From Polytrichum commune (taxonomy: Eukaryota > Streptophyta > Polytrichopsida > Polytrichales > Polytrichaceae), in contig OX485803.1 in the NCBI GenBank assembly GCA_950295325.1, forward strand, positions 27,404,001 to 27,468,000: 64,000 bases of DNA, given 5' to 3'. This document shows positions 47,001 to 58,875 of this stretch, one piece after another. The position numbers and the translations under genes are program-made. Each line of letters starts with the position of its first letter. The first letter of the stretch is position 1. The notes under the pieces were generated by a model, which searched no databases, had not been told where the DNA came from, and saw only the letters and a program-made list of their open reading frames with translations.

Positions 47001-50000
47001 ACTGGTGTCTTTCCTATATGAGAGTACTTTGATGAGTTTTTGGGGAATACCAAGCTTAGTGTTGGCTGGTATCCGAAGGGACTTGGGCCACTGAATTTGT
47101 GGTAGTTATGGTATGTGACCTTTGAGATTATCATTTTCGATCAATTAGAGACATCCACTAGCTGCTCCTATAGACTCGTTCACGATCAGTTTAATTGCTT
47201 TAGTGGTTGACCAATGCGTACAATGATGTGGCGGCAAAGATGTATAAAGGGCTTTATAGACGTTGATGTTTATCTATATTTGTATAACTTCATCATAAAA
47301 AAATATTCTTCTGATACTGGTATTCTGTGTATGATGTGCTGGTGCTTTAAGTCCAAACCTGAAAATTCTGCAAGTCAGCTGTGAGTGCATGCACCCTCTC
47401 AACAGTGGATGTCTCCAGAGACTTGATCGTTGACACTGTCGCCTCAACTTCACCCTCTAGATCATACAAAGCAGCAACCAGATTTGAACGCTGTTGGTTT
47501 TCATCTTCACTCTCAGCCTGTGTTGAACCAAGTCGACAGTTGTCAAGAAACACATAAACATCCCAACGACAAACGATTGCAAGTTCATTCTTGTTGGTTT
47601 TACTCAAATATACTAGGGGTCGTGTCCAATATATTTGGAATGCTCTAATAACTGCTAACTCACTCTATTTCTCATCTGATCTGTGTCCATTCTAGGCTCA
47701 AGTTACAGAATGAGGCTCTGGACCAAGCACTATGTTGTCAAACTTCGGTAACCCTGTTAGGGTAAAGACATGAGCCTTTCACTGCATCTTAAAGCAACAC
47801 ATTCAGGTATGTCGTCAAGTTTGACATCCTATTTTGTAACAAGCCACATGCATAGTGACAATAATAAAACGGTGAAAAATAAGAGAAACGAAATATGTCA
47901 TCCTGATTCTAGTTGGTCACTTTGCAAGATAATAAAATCTTATACCTCGAGCTTGCGTCTTTTTGCAACGTTCTCTTTCAGCTTTGAAGCAGCTCGATTG
48001 TAGTTCTTGGTGACCTTTTCAAGCTCCCTCAGCAGATGGTCGCGCTCGCCCTCTAATGTGGTGACATAGTTGACTACTCCAACATTCCCCCGTTCTACTG
48101 AGGAGATGGGTTCCTCCAACTGTTCTTTGGCCTGCTCCAGATACGCTAATCAGTGTGGGTCTCAGATTCGCATGACAATATTAGGGAAGAATAAAATAAC
48201 AAAGGTACATATTAAGAGTAGTACATATAAGGCCGTCAGGTTTTCGTGGTGTAGTTGGTTATCACATCAGTCTAACACACTGAAGGTCTCCGGTTCGAAC
48301 CCGGGCGAAAACACATGAATCACTTAGAAGTTGGGAGAAATCTACGACAGTCTTTTTGTGGTTCTTTTCCTTGTGGTATTCCATGGTTGAGGATCGCTCC
48401 CTTAGGATTTAGTGCCTGTCGGGCATATTTGGTTACATATAGTGGTAAAAAGACCAATGACAGTGACAACCTTCTCTTTCTCCATCTCTTGAATCTCCAA
48501 TTGGTGAGATTCAGCATGGTCCCTATTTGACTCTTCAATTTTCTTCCGCAAAACTTCACATTCTGCCTCTTTATCTGCAAGAGCCTTCTGATGCTCCTCT
48601 GTTTGCTGAGACAAGTACGAATCATCACTATCCATCTCTTCAATCTTCAACATGAACTCCTCAACCTTCATCCTCAACATTCCACAGTCCGCTTCCTTCT
48701 CTGCAAGACATTTTTGATGGTGTAGTTTCTCCTGCGTCATCTGATTCTCTAAACTCAAATTCCCACTGTTCATCTCTTCTATCCTCAACTTGAACTCCTC
48801 AACCTTCTCCTTCAACATTTCACATTCTCCTTCCTTCTCTGCAAGGGATTTTTGATGGTGTAGCTTTTCCTGCATCATCTCAGTCTCCAAACTCAACTGC
48901 CCGGTGTTCATCGCTTCCATCTTCAACTTGAACTCCTCAACCTCCATCTTCAGCACTTCACATTCTACCCCCTTGTTTACAAGAGCCTTCTCTTGTTCCT
49001 CTTTATCCTTCAACAACTGAGCATCCAACATCCCAATCCTTTTCTCCATCTCAGCAATCTTCGCTCTGCACTCCTCAACCTCCATCCTCAAATTTTCAGT
49101 TTGAGCCTCTTTGTTTTCCAGAGCCCGTTTATATTCTTCCTTATATTTTGAGAATTGGGCCTCCAAATTGACATTAGCACTCTTGATCTCCTCAGCCTTC
49201 AATCCGAGGGATTCAGCACTAGCGAGCGCGACGAGATTTTCCTCCTCGAGCTCCTTTACTTTCAGTCTTAAAATTTCATTGTCCGCAAGTTCCTTCTCGC
49301 TGTCCACCCTGTCTTTCGACAACCGGTCTTCAAGATCCAGATCCCCAAGTTCCATCTCTTCAAATTTTTGTTTGTACTCCTCTAACTTCATCCTCAAAGT
49401 TTCGATTTCCGTGTCCTTCTCTGCAAAAGCCTGCTCATATTCTTCTTTATGAACCAGATCTCGATTCTCCATCTCCTTGATCTTTGATATCAGACTGTCA
49501 GCACTAGCGACTCCAAGAGCTTCTTTCAACTCCTTAATCTTCAACCTAAGAATCTCGCAGTCCGTTTCCTTGTCTGTAATTGGGTCCTCGGCCTCCTCGT
49601 TGTCTTTCAATCTTTGAGTGCTCGAAAGCAATTCAACGTCACCTAGTGTGTTGCAATCAGATTTATCCAATAGTCTGCTTGTTTGAATAGCTGTTTGATG
49701 TTTCAAACCTTGGGTTTGATCATAGGTTGCGTCCTTATGATCATTCCATTGTCTTTCAATCTCCTCTGCCAGTCTTGCAAGTTGGGTTTGTAATCTAAAA
49801 ATTCGAGCATCCGATGCACGACCGTCGTGTTCCCGCATCTCTTTCTCTCTCTCAAGTTCATTCTGAAGACCTCGTGATATGCTCGCCATTCTCAGGGCAT
49901 CCTGTTCCCCGTTTTCTTTCACCGTCTTGAGCTCCTCCTCCAAGAATTGCATGCTAGCGACGGCCTTCATACAAAGGTCGGTCCAAGTTTCTTTATGTGT

Positions 50001-50663
50001 CTTGGAGTCCGAGGACGGCTCCTGCACTCTAGCCTGTTCCTCAATCCACAATCTTACATTCGACTCTACCATTTTCCTGTTCCGAAAAATTAGAGAGAGT
50101 TCCTTTCTCAAGTCTTTATGACTAGGGGAATTTTGGTCTCCATGCTGTAGACATATCCGTCCCAGATCACATTGACTGCAATTAGCTGCACCTAAATAGG
50201 GTATGGATTGCTGGACATCCGGCTGCCTTATTTCGATCAAAATCTGTCATCATGAAAACGCATTTTTTATAAGTTGTTAGGGATTGCACGTTGGTGTCTT
50301 TCACATCGCATCATGTCATGTCTTGTAATGACAACGTGACGATGGACTAAAAAACTTATGTAATAAATAGTTCAAAGAGCAATAATCAACTGAATATCTT
50401 CTAAAACATACCGGCTCAGATGACATGGTGGTGATGACCAACCGTCGCTTGTTAGGGTATGCAGTGCCATATTGTTCAGGAAGTCGTCTTCCTAGAATTA
50501 TATGTTGTTCTTCTGCTTCTCTTTGTTGAACAGACGCCTCAGTTACGGACTCCCCCTCCATGATGGTAGGAGATTCCCCTAGATGCTCCACATAATACAC
50601 CTTCGAGGCAATGTCGGGGCTCCCCATGATAGCAGATGGAAAAGCCCTCGGGTGAACCTCCAT
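41014..50663 (-). CDS. Giant coiled-coil protein, about 2,484 residues, seven exons
   Basis: Minus-strand exons: 50663-50412, 50243-48471, 48134-47946, 47517-47359, 46853-46194, 45745-41495 and 41184-41014. Each coding exon is a multiple of three and all six introns are phase 0, which supports the model. Almost the whole product is heptad-type, Glu/Lys/Leu/Gln-rich coiled coil, such as KVEELETECA and LEDENVSLARELSSL. Exon 2 contains a tandem repeat of about 46 residues. The N-terminus (MEVHPRAFPSAIMGSPDIAS) is non-coiled. A possible metal-binding C-x2-C-x5-C-x2-H lies at residues 106-118. No motor, kinase or membrane segment was seen. Such architecture suits a cytoskeletal, Golgi-tether or nuclear scaffold protein, but I cannot assign it. 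An acceptor lies at 50668, four bases before the ATG, so the 5' UTR is spliced. The donor after exon 2 (AAG/GTTGTC) is weak. A tRNA gene lies antisense in intron 2. Confidence 0.85.
48240..48313 (+). tRNA. tRNA-Val (anticodon AAC)
   Basis: A 74-nt cloverleaf without intron. The acceptor stem GTTTTCG pairs 7/7 with CGAAAAC and A is the discriminator. The anticodon stem TCAGT/ACTGA encloses loop CTAACAC, with anticodon AAC at 48274-48276. The T arm is TCCGG-TTCGAAC-CCGGG. A box (TGGTGTAGTTGG) and B box (GGTTCGAACCC) are intact, and a TTTTT run about 40 bases downstream could end pol III transcription. The gene lies inside intron 2 of the coiled-coil gene, on the opposite strand. Confidence 0.95.
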
Positions 50664-50667
50664 TGGC

Positions 50668-53249
50668 TGGGATCCATTAAGAAGGTCATTAAATGTATAT
50701 CAAAATCATTATCTAACCAGCATGTGAGTCTAGTCTAGACACAAGGAATTTGACGAGAGGGCAATGAATAAAAACAATAAGTTGTATTGAGATAGTTATC
50801 TGAGCATCTGTGTGCAAACTGTGGAATATTGGTGGAAAAACCACTAAACTCTATGAGTCTACGGTTAAGAAGGATTGGCCAGTATGTTCTTCACTCTTCA
50901 CAACCTTCAAATAATTACTCAGAGAAGCTGAAGCACATAGAAGCACCGAACGGTGATTAATCAGGTTGGCCAAGTTCTTGAGGATGGAGGGGATGACTAT
51001 TAAGAAAGAATGATAAACATTATTGCCTCTGGTGCCAAGCAAGCATAGATTTTGGCTTGACAGTCCTGGAAGTTAGTGTGATACTATAGGTTGTTCACAC
51101 TACCTCTCCTCGTAGAAGGCACGCAAGAACCGAGGTTGGCAACTCTTCCCTTAATAGAGCAATTGTTTCTATATCACTCTTAAAACTTCTTATGAATTCA
51201 TGATTAATTACTTCACAAAGAGAGCAATGTGCTTTGAAAGAGGACATTGAGAGGAAGTCATTAACGAATATGGGTCCGACATAGAAAAGGTTAGCACTTT
51301 CAAATGCTATTTATAGAACTGATTGGAAGCAAGTCTTTTAAAACATGATTCACCATCCAAACCCCTAGGTATTTAATATCACTTCTAAGAAACATTACAA
51401 AATTTCTTAAAATCTATAGTGTTAATGAAGCTTATAATGCACAAGCATCTCCAAACAATGCTTCTTAAAAATGGTTTAGCAACTCCATACCAAGCACTAA
51501 GACAGTGACCCTCTGAATACTACAGATGATTGTCACCCGGGCACAAGAAGCTCTGACTGCATGATATATGTTGGGTTGTGGATTCATGTACGCAAAAGAA
51601 TTTGTACAGAAATGATGTCTGCGTTGTGCTACCGTGACATAACATCACGTTATGATATAATACACATCAAAAGTAAGTTATCCAAAGAAAACACTCGAAA
51701 CACCCTGTACGTACCTCATTACTTTCCAGTGGTCTTGTTGACATTGTTGAAGGATCGTAGCCTTCGAGTTTCTTCCCTGCACAAGAGGCCGTAACCTTCG
51801 CTGAACTTCGCTGAACCTGCTTAACGAAGGGATAGATGTCTGAATACTTGAAAAGCCCAACTGCCTACGGATTACATTCAACAGAGTAGTCTTGTTACAT
51901 CACAATGAAAGAATACATCTTCCAGTTACTATGTCCTAATCATGAACCTTGTAGTATCAAAACGAACCTTGAACTTTCGGATTTTGGGAGTGATCAATTC
52001 CTTATTACATTTCTCGGCCTAGGAGTCACTTAGATTCCAGGATTTAAATGTCATTCAATGCTTGTCTCTTGCTTCCTTCTCCATTTATGACGACGCATAA
52101 GAGAATTCCTCCCCTGCCACTAACCTTTAGAGACGGAAAGCTTTGTTAAGTGCAAGTAATGGTAGATACATTACATATTTGAGTTCATTGCGGAATGATC
52201 CACAGCAGCAGATTATCTCGCATAACTGCTAGGATCAGGCAATTGCACTGACTTTTATTCAACATTGGAAAATATGGTCGCTTCGTTTCCATCCTTGGAG
52301 GGGTACATTCCAACTTTAACTCTTCTCGCATTTCTGAAGTAACCTATCAACATTGTACGTTTCTCTCATTCCATCATTCTTTATTGACCTCCTCAATCAG
52401 CTGCTTGGAATTGTGATTGGAGAAATGGTTTACACATCACGTCCAATTTTACTGCTCCCACGACCAACTCTGCGTCGATTATCTGAGGTTGAAGTTCATG
52501 AGGTACAGTACACCTCCGTTGTCAATGAAGAAAATTGTTCGTGTTTGGTTGAATAGACTCTATCTTTAGAGGTAAGTTGCAGAAGAACTAAGAGAAGAAT
52601 TGGACTCGAAATACAGATTTACTGGACTTTCGCTTGTCCAGGGTACAGCTGTAAAGAATTACAGCGTAAGTAGCATGGTCAGAACTATCCAGTGAAAGAC
52701 CTCAATGCTTGTTGATGACATCGCACCTGGCGTATCTCTTGTCGATCTTGAGCTAAGAGGCATCAATAGTGCCCCTCAGAAATTTTCTTTCTTCGTGTAA
52801 AACATCCTAGCATGTGATATCCATATTCGCTTCCTTTGGAGTCGTCTTGATATTTATTGTGGACATATACGAAGTGAGCGCTCCAACTGAAGTATTGCTT
52901 ACACTCTTGTACCGTACATAATTGTCACCCCTGACCTCTGAATTACTAAAACTAAATATTACTGTACGTTTCAGTGCTCACCACTTTCAACATGAATTTC
53001 TTACTTAAAACCACAAAATGACAAGTCATGGCAACATCAATTCCTCTATAATCCTCTACTTTCACGTTGAGAATGACAGGTTGCATTGTCGTAGTCATGA
53101 CACCATTCAATTGCAAATATTCGTGAAATTGCAAGTCCTTGACTCTGTCGTATCTCGAGTTCCGTCTCTCTGTGCACTGAACCATCTACAGGGATTGCAT
53201 AAATCCGAAATTACTGAAATAACATCCACGTATGTCACCTCCAGATATG
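50668..53249 (-). other. 5' region of the coiled-coil gene
   Basis: Probably includes a 5' UTR intron. A minus-strand frame at 51881-51678 ends in a good donor (ATGAG/GTACGTAC) but would not join the start exon in frame, so it is at most an untranslated exon. Nothing else was recognised. Confidence 0.4.
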
Positions 53250-54130
53250 TGCTCCTTCTCTCTCACTCTAGTTTGTGACTGCTTCTTTCTTGGCGAATCA
53301 GGAGAAATCAAATTACAAGTGCGCAATGCATTCGCTCTACCTGTCGGTCATCTACTTGAAAGAGAAAACAGACTCCTCGTTGACAATGTTTCCCCTGCAC
53401 TAGGACTGCAAACATACATAAATGTTTTTACCTCTATCTTCGTCGCTCACTCAGCGTTTTCCGCCTCTGACTGCCTCCGAATGATCAAATTTCCCGAGTT
53501 ATACCTCTCTTCCTTCTCCCTCACTCTAGTTCTGACTGCTTCCTGCTTGACGACTTACCAGAAACCTACTTCTTCGCAATGTATCCACTCTTCCTGTCGC
53601 TCTTCTACTTCTCTTTCTCCCCCTAAACCACTTCAGAGAGGCAACAAATACCTCGTGTACATTGTTTCGCCTCCACAAGGAACTGGAAATATGTACAGTC
53701 GATTACGATGTCGCTTAATCAGATATTTCCATCTCCGACTGCCTCACTTTCTTCTCCCGCACTCTAGTTCCTGACTCCCTCTTTCTTGGCGACTTAAAAA
53801 GCTCACCTACTGCTTATCTCCCTGCAAATCCGCTTCAGCGCGGAAGCAAATTCCTCCAGGACACTGTTTCCCTTGCACAAGGAACTGCAAATATGTAGAG
53901 AATTCCCTCTCAATCAGACAATTCCATCTCCGACTGCCTCACTTCTTGGCGAATTAAGGAACTACTTCGACGAAATTCATCCACCCTACCTGTCGCTCAC
54001 CTGCTGCTCGTTCTCCCTGCAAACCGCTTCAGAGAGACAATATCGAATTCCTCGTCGAGATTGTTCCGATACCGCAAGTGTGTACGGTCATCCCAACCAA
54101 TCTCTTCGTCTCCAACTCAGAGGTCTCCAG
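53250..54130. repeat. Degenerate tandem repeat, about 4 units of about 190-250 bp
   Basis: CT-rich units recur from about 53250, 53510, 53755 and 53940. Each contains variants of 'ctcactctagtt(c)tgactgctt', 'cttggcga', 'ccgcttcagagag', 'attcctcgt' and 'caaggaactgcaaatatgta'. Not coding in a consistent frame. It lies upstream of the minus-strand coiled-coil gene and could overlap its promoter or 5' UTR. Confidence 0.7.
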
Positions 54131-55239
54131 CTCTGACTGGACCGATCGGGCTGCAACTACTACAATGCGACGTTGCTCTTCATCCGGAAACAGATTGAGA
54201 AAAGGAAGAATCCGCGGACGAGCGAGACTGTAACTTAGCTATGGCGATGAATTTGTGTGGAGTCTTTGGTGCTGTCACAAGAAGCATAACCAACTCCAAA
54301 CCTAACTAACAAATACGCGTGGGCAAAGTACTATGGTAGGGTAGGAGGCCCTGTTGCCGTGCATTTCTTAGAGAAGAATTATAGGCTTTTGTGAAGCTTT
54401 TTAAACTATTTCTTATCTCCCATGAGACAATGTGAAGCACAAAACTTTTGTTCACATCCATGCTCTCCGAGCTGCACTGATGTGCAATTAGGTTGCCCCA
54501 TGCTAATTTATCGACATTCAAACATTATTTTGAATCTTTATCACCACAATAACAATATGCAATATTTATTCATTTATTGTGTTGATTAAAGGATTGATTT
54601 TTTGTGATCTAATTTTGACCCAACGCAATTTGCATGAGTAAAGAGGCAGCCTATTCACAAAAGGAACCTCATTGCACATACCAGTGTAGATCCCATGTAC
54701 TAGATAATATTTTTAGAATCTCCCCTTCATACTTAATTCAGGATGAATTTTAAATATCATGGTTATTAACAATAAATAAATAAATAAATAAAAATCCAAC
54801 AACTTACACTAAGTACCAAGGATTGTAGGCTTTGGCCAAAATGATGCTAAGACATCTGAGTATGATACTAATTTAGAAGACATAACATGTCACTCATCCA
54901 AGAGCAAAAGGGTTATTAGATCTCATCATAAATTTTCGTCTATGGATGTTTTTTGTATTCCTTCTATTCTATCCATGAGTTGATTGGTTAAGATAAGTTA
55001 TTGTAGCTCGAGTATTAAGTGAATGACTCGCTATTCCAATGGCTCATCATGGTTATATATCTAGTCCATATATACATCATTGGCCACCTACCTTTTTTTA
55101 ACAACAGTTGTTTGTTATTAATCTTGTTAAATGCACCAAAAATATCTTCCTTTGGTATAATGCTACTAGACATAAACATTGACAAAATGCAACATAATGA
55201 TGACAACTTTTCGTCTTGAAGAACCATCTTACCTTTGAC
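54131..55239. other. Spacer with (AATA)n microsatellite
   Basis: The region near 54150-54290 may be the transcription start area of the minus-strand gene, as it is GC-richer. (AATA)n lies at 54771-54791. No gene was recognised. Confidence 0.4.
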
Positions 55240-55745
55240 CCCGGGTACGCAACTCCCGTATTATATGGTCCTGATTATAATCACTTATAATGCGTTTTAG
55301 TCCAATATTGAGTGATACAATTTGTTTTAATGTAGGAAACCCTTGTAGCCCTTCTAGCAAGGAATCCAAAAATGTAATTATATATAGGAAGTGAATATAT
55401 TTTGAAGCATATAATTGCATTAAAAAACTAATTATATGATTTTTTTAATACATGTACCATAGGTCAAACTACCCAACTTTTTGGACTTTTTAATAAAATT
55501 TTAACATTGTGAATGAATTATAATTTTAATGGGAGGCAACTATTCATGGCTTATAATTTTAATGGGAGGCTTAATAAATATGCAACCCAACTTTTTTTTC
55601 ATCTCATTTTATTTAATTTGGTCTTCACCCAACTTTTTGATCATTTTAATTTGATATAATTTGATATAATTTTTACAAAAGCCGTCCTCTAAGCCGTTTT
55701 TAATACGATGCCCCTTGCGTATAATATGGGAGTTGCGTACCCGGG
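55240..55745. mobile_element. TIR DNA transposon family H, copy A (506 bp)
   Basis: Terminal inverted repeats of about 26 bp start CCCGGGTACGCAACTCCC and continue with (G/A)TATTATA. An exact 8-bp target duplication, CCTTTGAC, stands at 55232-55239 and 55746-55753. Non-coding. Both halves match the longer copy at 62829-63978, from which its middle is missing. An 8-bp duplication is typical of hAT elements, but the ends do not start with the usual CA. Confidence 0.92.
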
Positions 55746-55879
55746 CCTTTGACACTTCTTTTCTTCAAAAAGAAACTCGGATGTTTCAATGATCAGGTGT
55801 CATCAACATTATCGAACCATCTCATGACCAATATGTTGTGCTTATTTGAAACCTAAGGTATTTGAACTTTATGTAGGGA

Positions 55880-56220
55880 CTCGTTTTGATCAAGTCTTAT
55901 ATGTGAGTGGTATATGGCAAGGCTTGGAGTTCTAAGTGGGTACTAAAAAGATATATATTGTTACGATGAGATTGGACTATGTGCTCAAAATATAAACAAC
56001 CATTCTAAACTCAATAGTTAACACGAATGGGAGAGTCTATGTGATTTTTTTTTAAAGATACACAAGATTTTGCACTTTGACATCTTAGAACTGAAGTTGC
56101 ATGGCAACTCCAATTTTGAAATTGCAAACGGCACTATGTGAGATTGATCTTCAGCACATGTGCCTATCCCCAAAACAAAACAATCATATGTAGAGACCCT
56201 ATCATGCAAGCTGTTGGAGT
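55880..56220 (+). repeat. Dispersed repeat R, copy 5
   Basis: Shares 'gtatatggcaaggcttg', 'gagattggactatgtgctca' and 'accattctaaactcaatagt' with the other copies. It starts about 135 bp after the family H transposon. Confidence 0.7.
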
Positions 56221-56349
56221 GGGTAGTTCACATCTAATTTGTAGCTTCTGGTCCTTTTTCATGAATATATGATCCCAGTTTCCTGACTCATGTTGAATAT
56301 CGGTTGTGGTAGAGTTGCACAAAATAGGGTGGACATGCCTAAATCAAAC

Positions 56350-56705
56350 GCAAAAATAACCTAAAAGCCTATATCTGAGTGATATGTGATTAGATGTGGA
56401 TCTAAGAACGGATGTCGAAAAGACATTTGTTTAAAAGAGATTCGATTGCGTGTTCAAAATATGCTAATCCTTCTAAATTCAGTAGTTAACATAATTGGAG
56501 GATCTATATGGCCAGTTTATGAGCACAAGAACCTTTGCTTCGATGATGAATAGGATATTCATATGGACTTCAAGAATTGTGAGGCAAATGGGTATGGACA
56601 CGATTTGGATTTGCTGATCATCTTGCACAAATGGCATGTTTTGTATCCTACAAGAAGTGGGTGGAATGAGAAAATTATCCAATTTAGGCATGTTAATCTA
56701 GGGGT
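56350..56705 (+). repeat. Dispersed repeat R, copy 6
   Basis: Best preserved with copy 1: 'gatatgtgattagatgtgga', 'gtttaaaagagattcgattg', 'agtagttaacataattggag' and 'tcctacaagaagtgggtg'. It lies directly after copy 5 in the same orientation. Confidence 0.72.
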
Positions 56706-57614
56706 TGAGCTTCCATTTGCAACAATTTGTAGTACTCGGGGGGTTCATTGGCGAAAATCATAGAACAACATGCGATAAAAAATAGGGTCCAATATATTTA
56801 TTGTAGATAAATTTTATAAAAAATATACATGTAAAATAGGGGATTTTAAAACAATGAAACATGTTTACATGTAAAATACCACCACCTTATAATCCTTTCT
56901 GCAAGGTAAATAACCCCCCCAATAAATAGGTCCCGAACGCACGTGTATGCAAAATATAAAAGGGAGTGAACCCCCCGAGTTGTAGTAGTAACACTACATG
57001 AGGGCACAGTCTAGCCTCCAAACAACATCTCGTCAAGGATCTCTCAAGACTGTCTCAAGACTGGGTACATGCTCTAGAAGATTCTTTCTAACACTACCAC
57101 TAACAAAGATTAGCTTGTAGTGACATGTGCAAGACACTTAGAACTACCATGACATTTAGTTAATGTAAGGCTGTGTATTTGGACTATATTGACATATCCC
57201 TAGAAAAAACATGTATTAGTGTGGACTCTCACTAAACAAATTAGTTCCAACATGAGTGAAATACACTATGAAGAGAGAGGTGGCTGCTTTTCCCATGAGT
57301 GTTGTCATCAAAGAAAAACCAGACAACTTATTTTCTTTGATTATTTCATCGCTTCTTGCATGCCTTTGCTTTTGCCTTGAAACTACATGGTCATCATTGT
57401 ATTGAGACTTACTAGAGCAATGCTCTAGTAATCAAGCATTAAAAAACACAATGTATATGAGGGCATGGGAGTACGCAAGACCCATGAAATGCTTAAGATA
57501 GGACAAGAGAAAGAAAGTGAAAATTACAAGGTCGGAGGAGAGACAAGGAAAGAAGGATGGAGGGAAGGAAGAAAGCTTGTTGATTGTACAACCTTACCTC
57601 CGTAATGTCACCCT
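56706..57614. other. Spacer without recognised feature
   Basis: AT-rich DNA with short homopolymer runs. I see no gene or further repeat match. Confidence 0.5.
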
Positions 57615-57915
57615 TTGTAAATGTCACTCCGTCTCTTATATCTCAAAACCCTAGGGAACATATGTGCTCAATTTCAATGTCCCTCCTTGTTGTCACATTT
57701 CCCTCTCATATATCATAGGTTTTGACGTGTAAATAATCCACCAAATAATCCAAACCACATGCTCACACGTATCACATCGTTGTCCTTGTCATTATTGTCA
57801 TTATTGCAATGTTAACTTTGTGTTATTTCATAATGTCACATGCTACACTAATTCTCTATTATCATGCATACATGTAAACACTACAGACCTCCTTCATATC
57901 ATGTGCACTTTGCTT
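57615..57915 (-). repeat. Dispersed repeat D, copy B (inverted)
   Basis: Its reverse complement aligns along its length with 8265-8575, including 'gagaattagtg', 'tgacattatg(a/g)aat(a/g)acac' and 'gttccctagggttt'. Non-coding. Confidence 0.72.
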
Positions 57916-58875
57916 GCCAGAGGTGTACTTGGTTTTGTTATGTAGTTAATCATTGCTCCAATGATGTGGCCCCTCTATAGAACTGTTCCTTTTAAGAACT
58001 ATTCATAGGAATGAAGCCTTCCATGTCAGTCATTTGTGACCTCGAGTGTGTCAAAGAATTACGGTAAGGTGTTAACTGAAATAAAGTATGCATTGCCAAT
58101 AGATCAGTTCAACTCCATGATGTTCTCAACTGTCTTGCACACCCGTGCAAATTGCAATCATCAAGTTCTGCACATCACGGTGAGCATGTGAGGAAAATAT
58201 CTAGCTACGGAACTATAAATTGAGAAATTCTGATCTCCAGGCATCAAGTTGTAGTTAACGTATTCCTTGTAATATCGACAGCTAGCTGTACTTGGCTGTT
58301 CCAATGATGAAGAAAACCAATGTATGAGGAACCACACTGAGTGCAGGGAATTCTTGAATCAAGGATGGTATAAGTTAGCACAAGGTGACCTTTCAATTGC
58401 ACTTCAGATGGTTAATTAAGAAATATCGATCAACTTCCTCGAATTCTGTCGAGTCACTTTGCACCCTGAAATGAGGACATGTACGTTGTATCCTCAAGGG
58501 GAATTGAAGATGCACAGATTTAGAGCAATGCAAACTATATGGCAAAATGCATGCAGACATTCTGGTGCATAATTTTCAGATTTATTCTTTAACAATCCTT
58601 GTGGACAACCTCTCTACGAAAGACAAGCGTCCAGTGTATATAAGCGAAAGCGATTGCAACTCGCATTCAAAACTCGTGGTGGTCCAAAAGCAGCATGTAT
58701 GACTATAACTTTCTTGGATTTGTGTACATCAAATCTTTTCAACAGCTAAGAACTGAATCAAGTTTCCAGTCATCGACAACCCAGATTAGGTCTGCAACAC
58801 CACAGAAATGCATAATTGAACTCCGATGTTACAGATTGTCAGAATCATCAATCTTTCCAAAGATGTTTATCTGCT
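57916..58875. other. 3' flank of the lectin gene
   Basis: Contains the presumed 3' UTR of the minus-strand lectin gene. No other gene was recognised. Confidence 0.45.

Noticed and set aside
51678-51881. Possible upstream coding exon of the coiled-coil gene
   Set aside because: The donor is good but phase does not fit the acceptor at 50668, so at most it is an untranslated exon.
52353-52556. Short plus-strand frame of 67 codons
   Set aside because: No motif, no neighbouring exons and no conservation evidence available.
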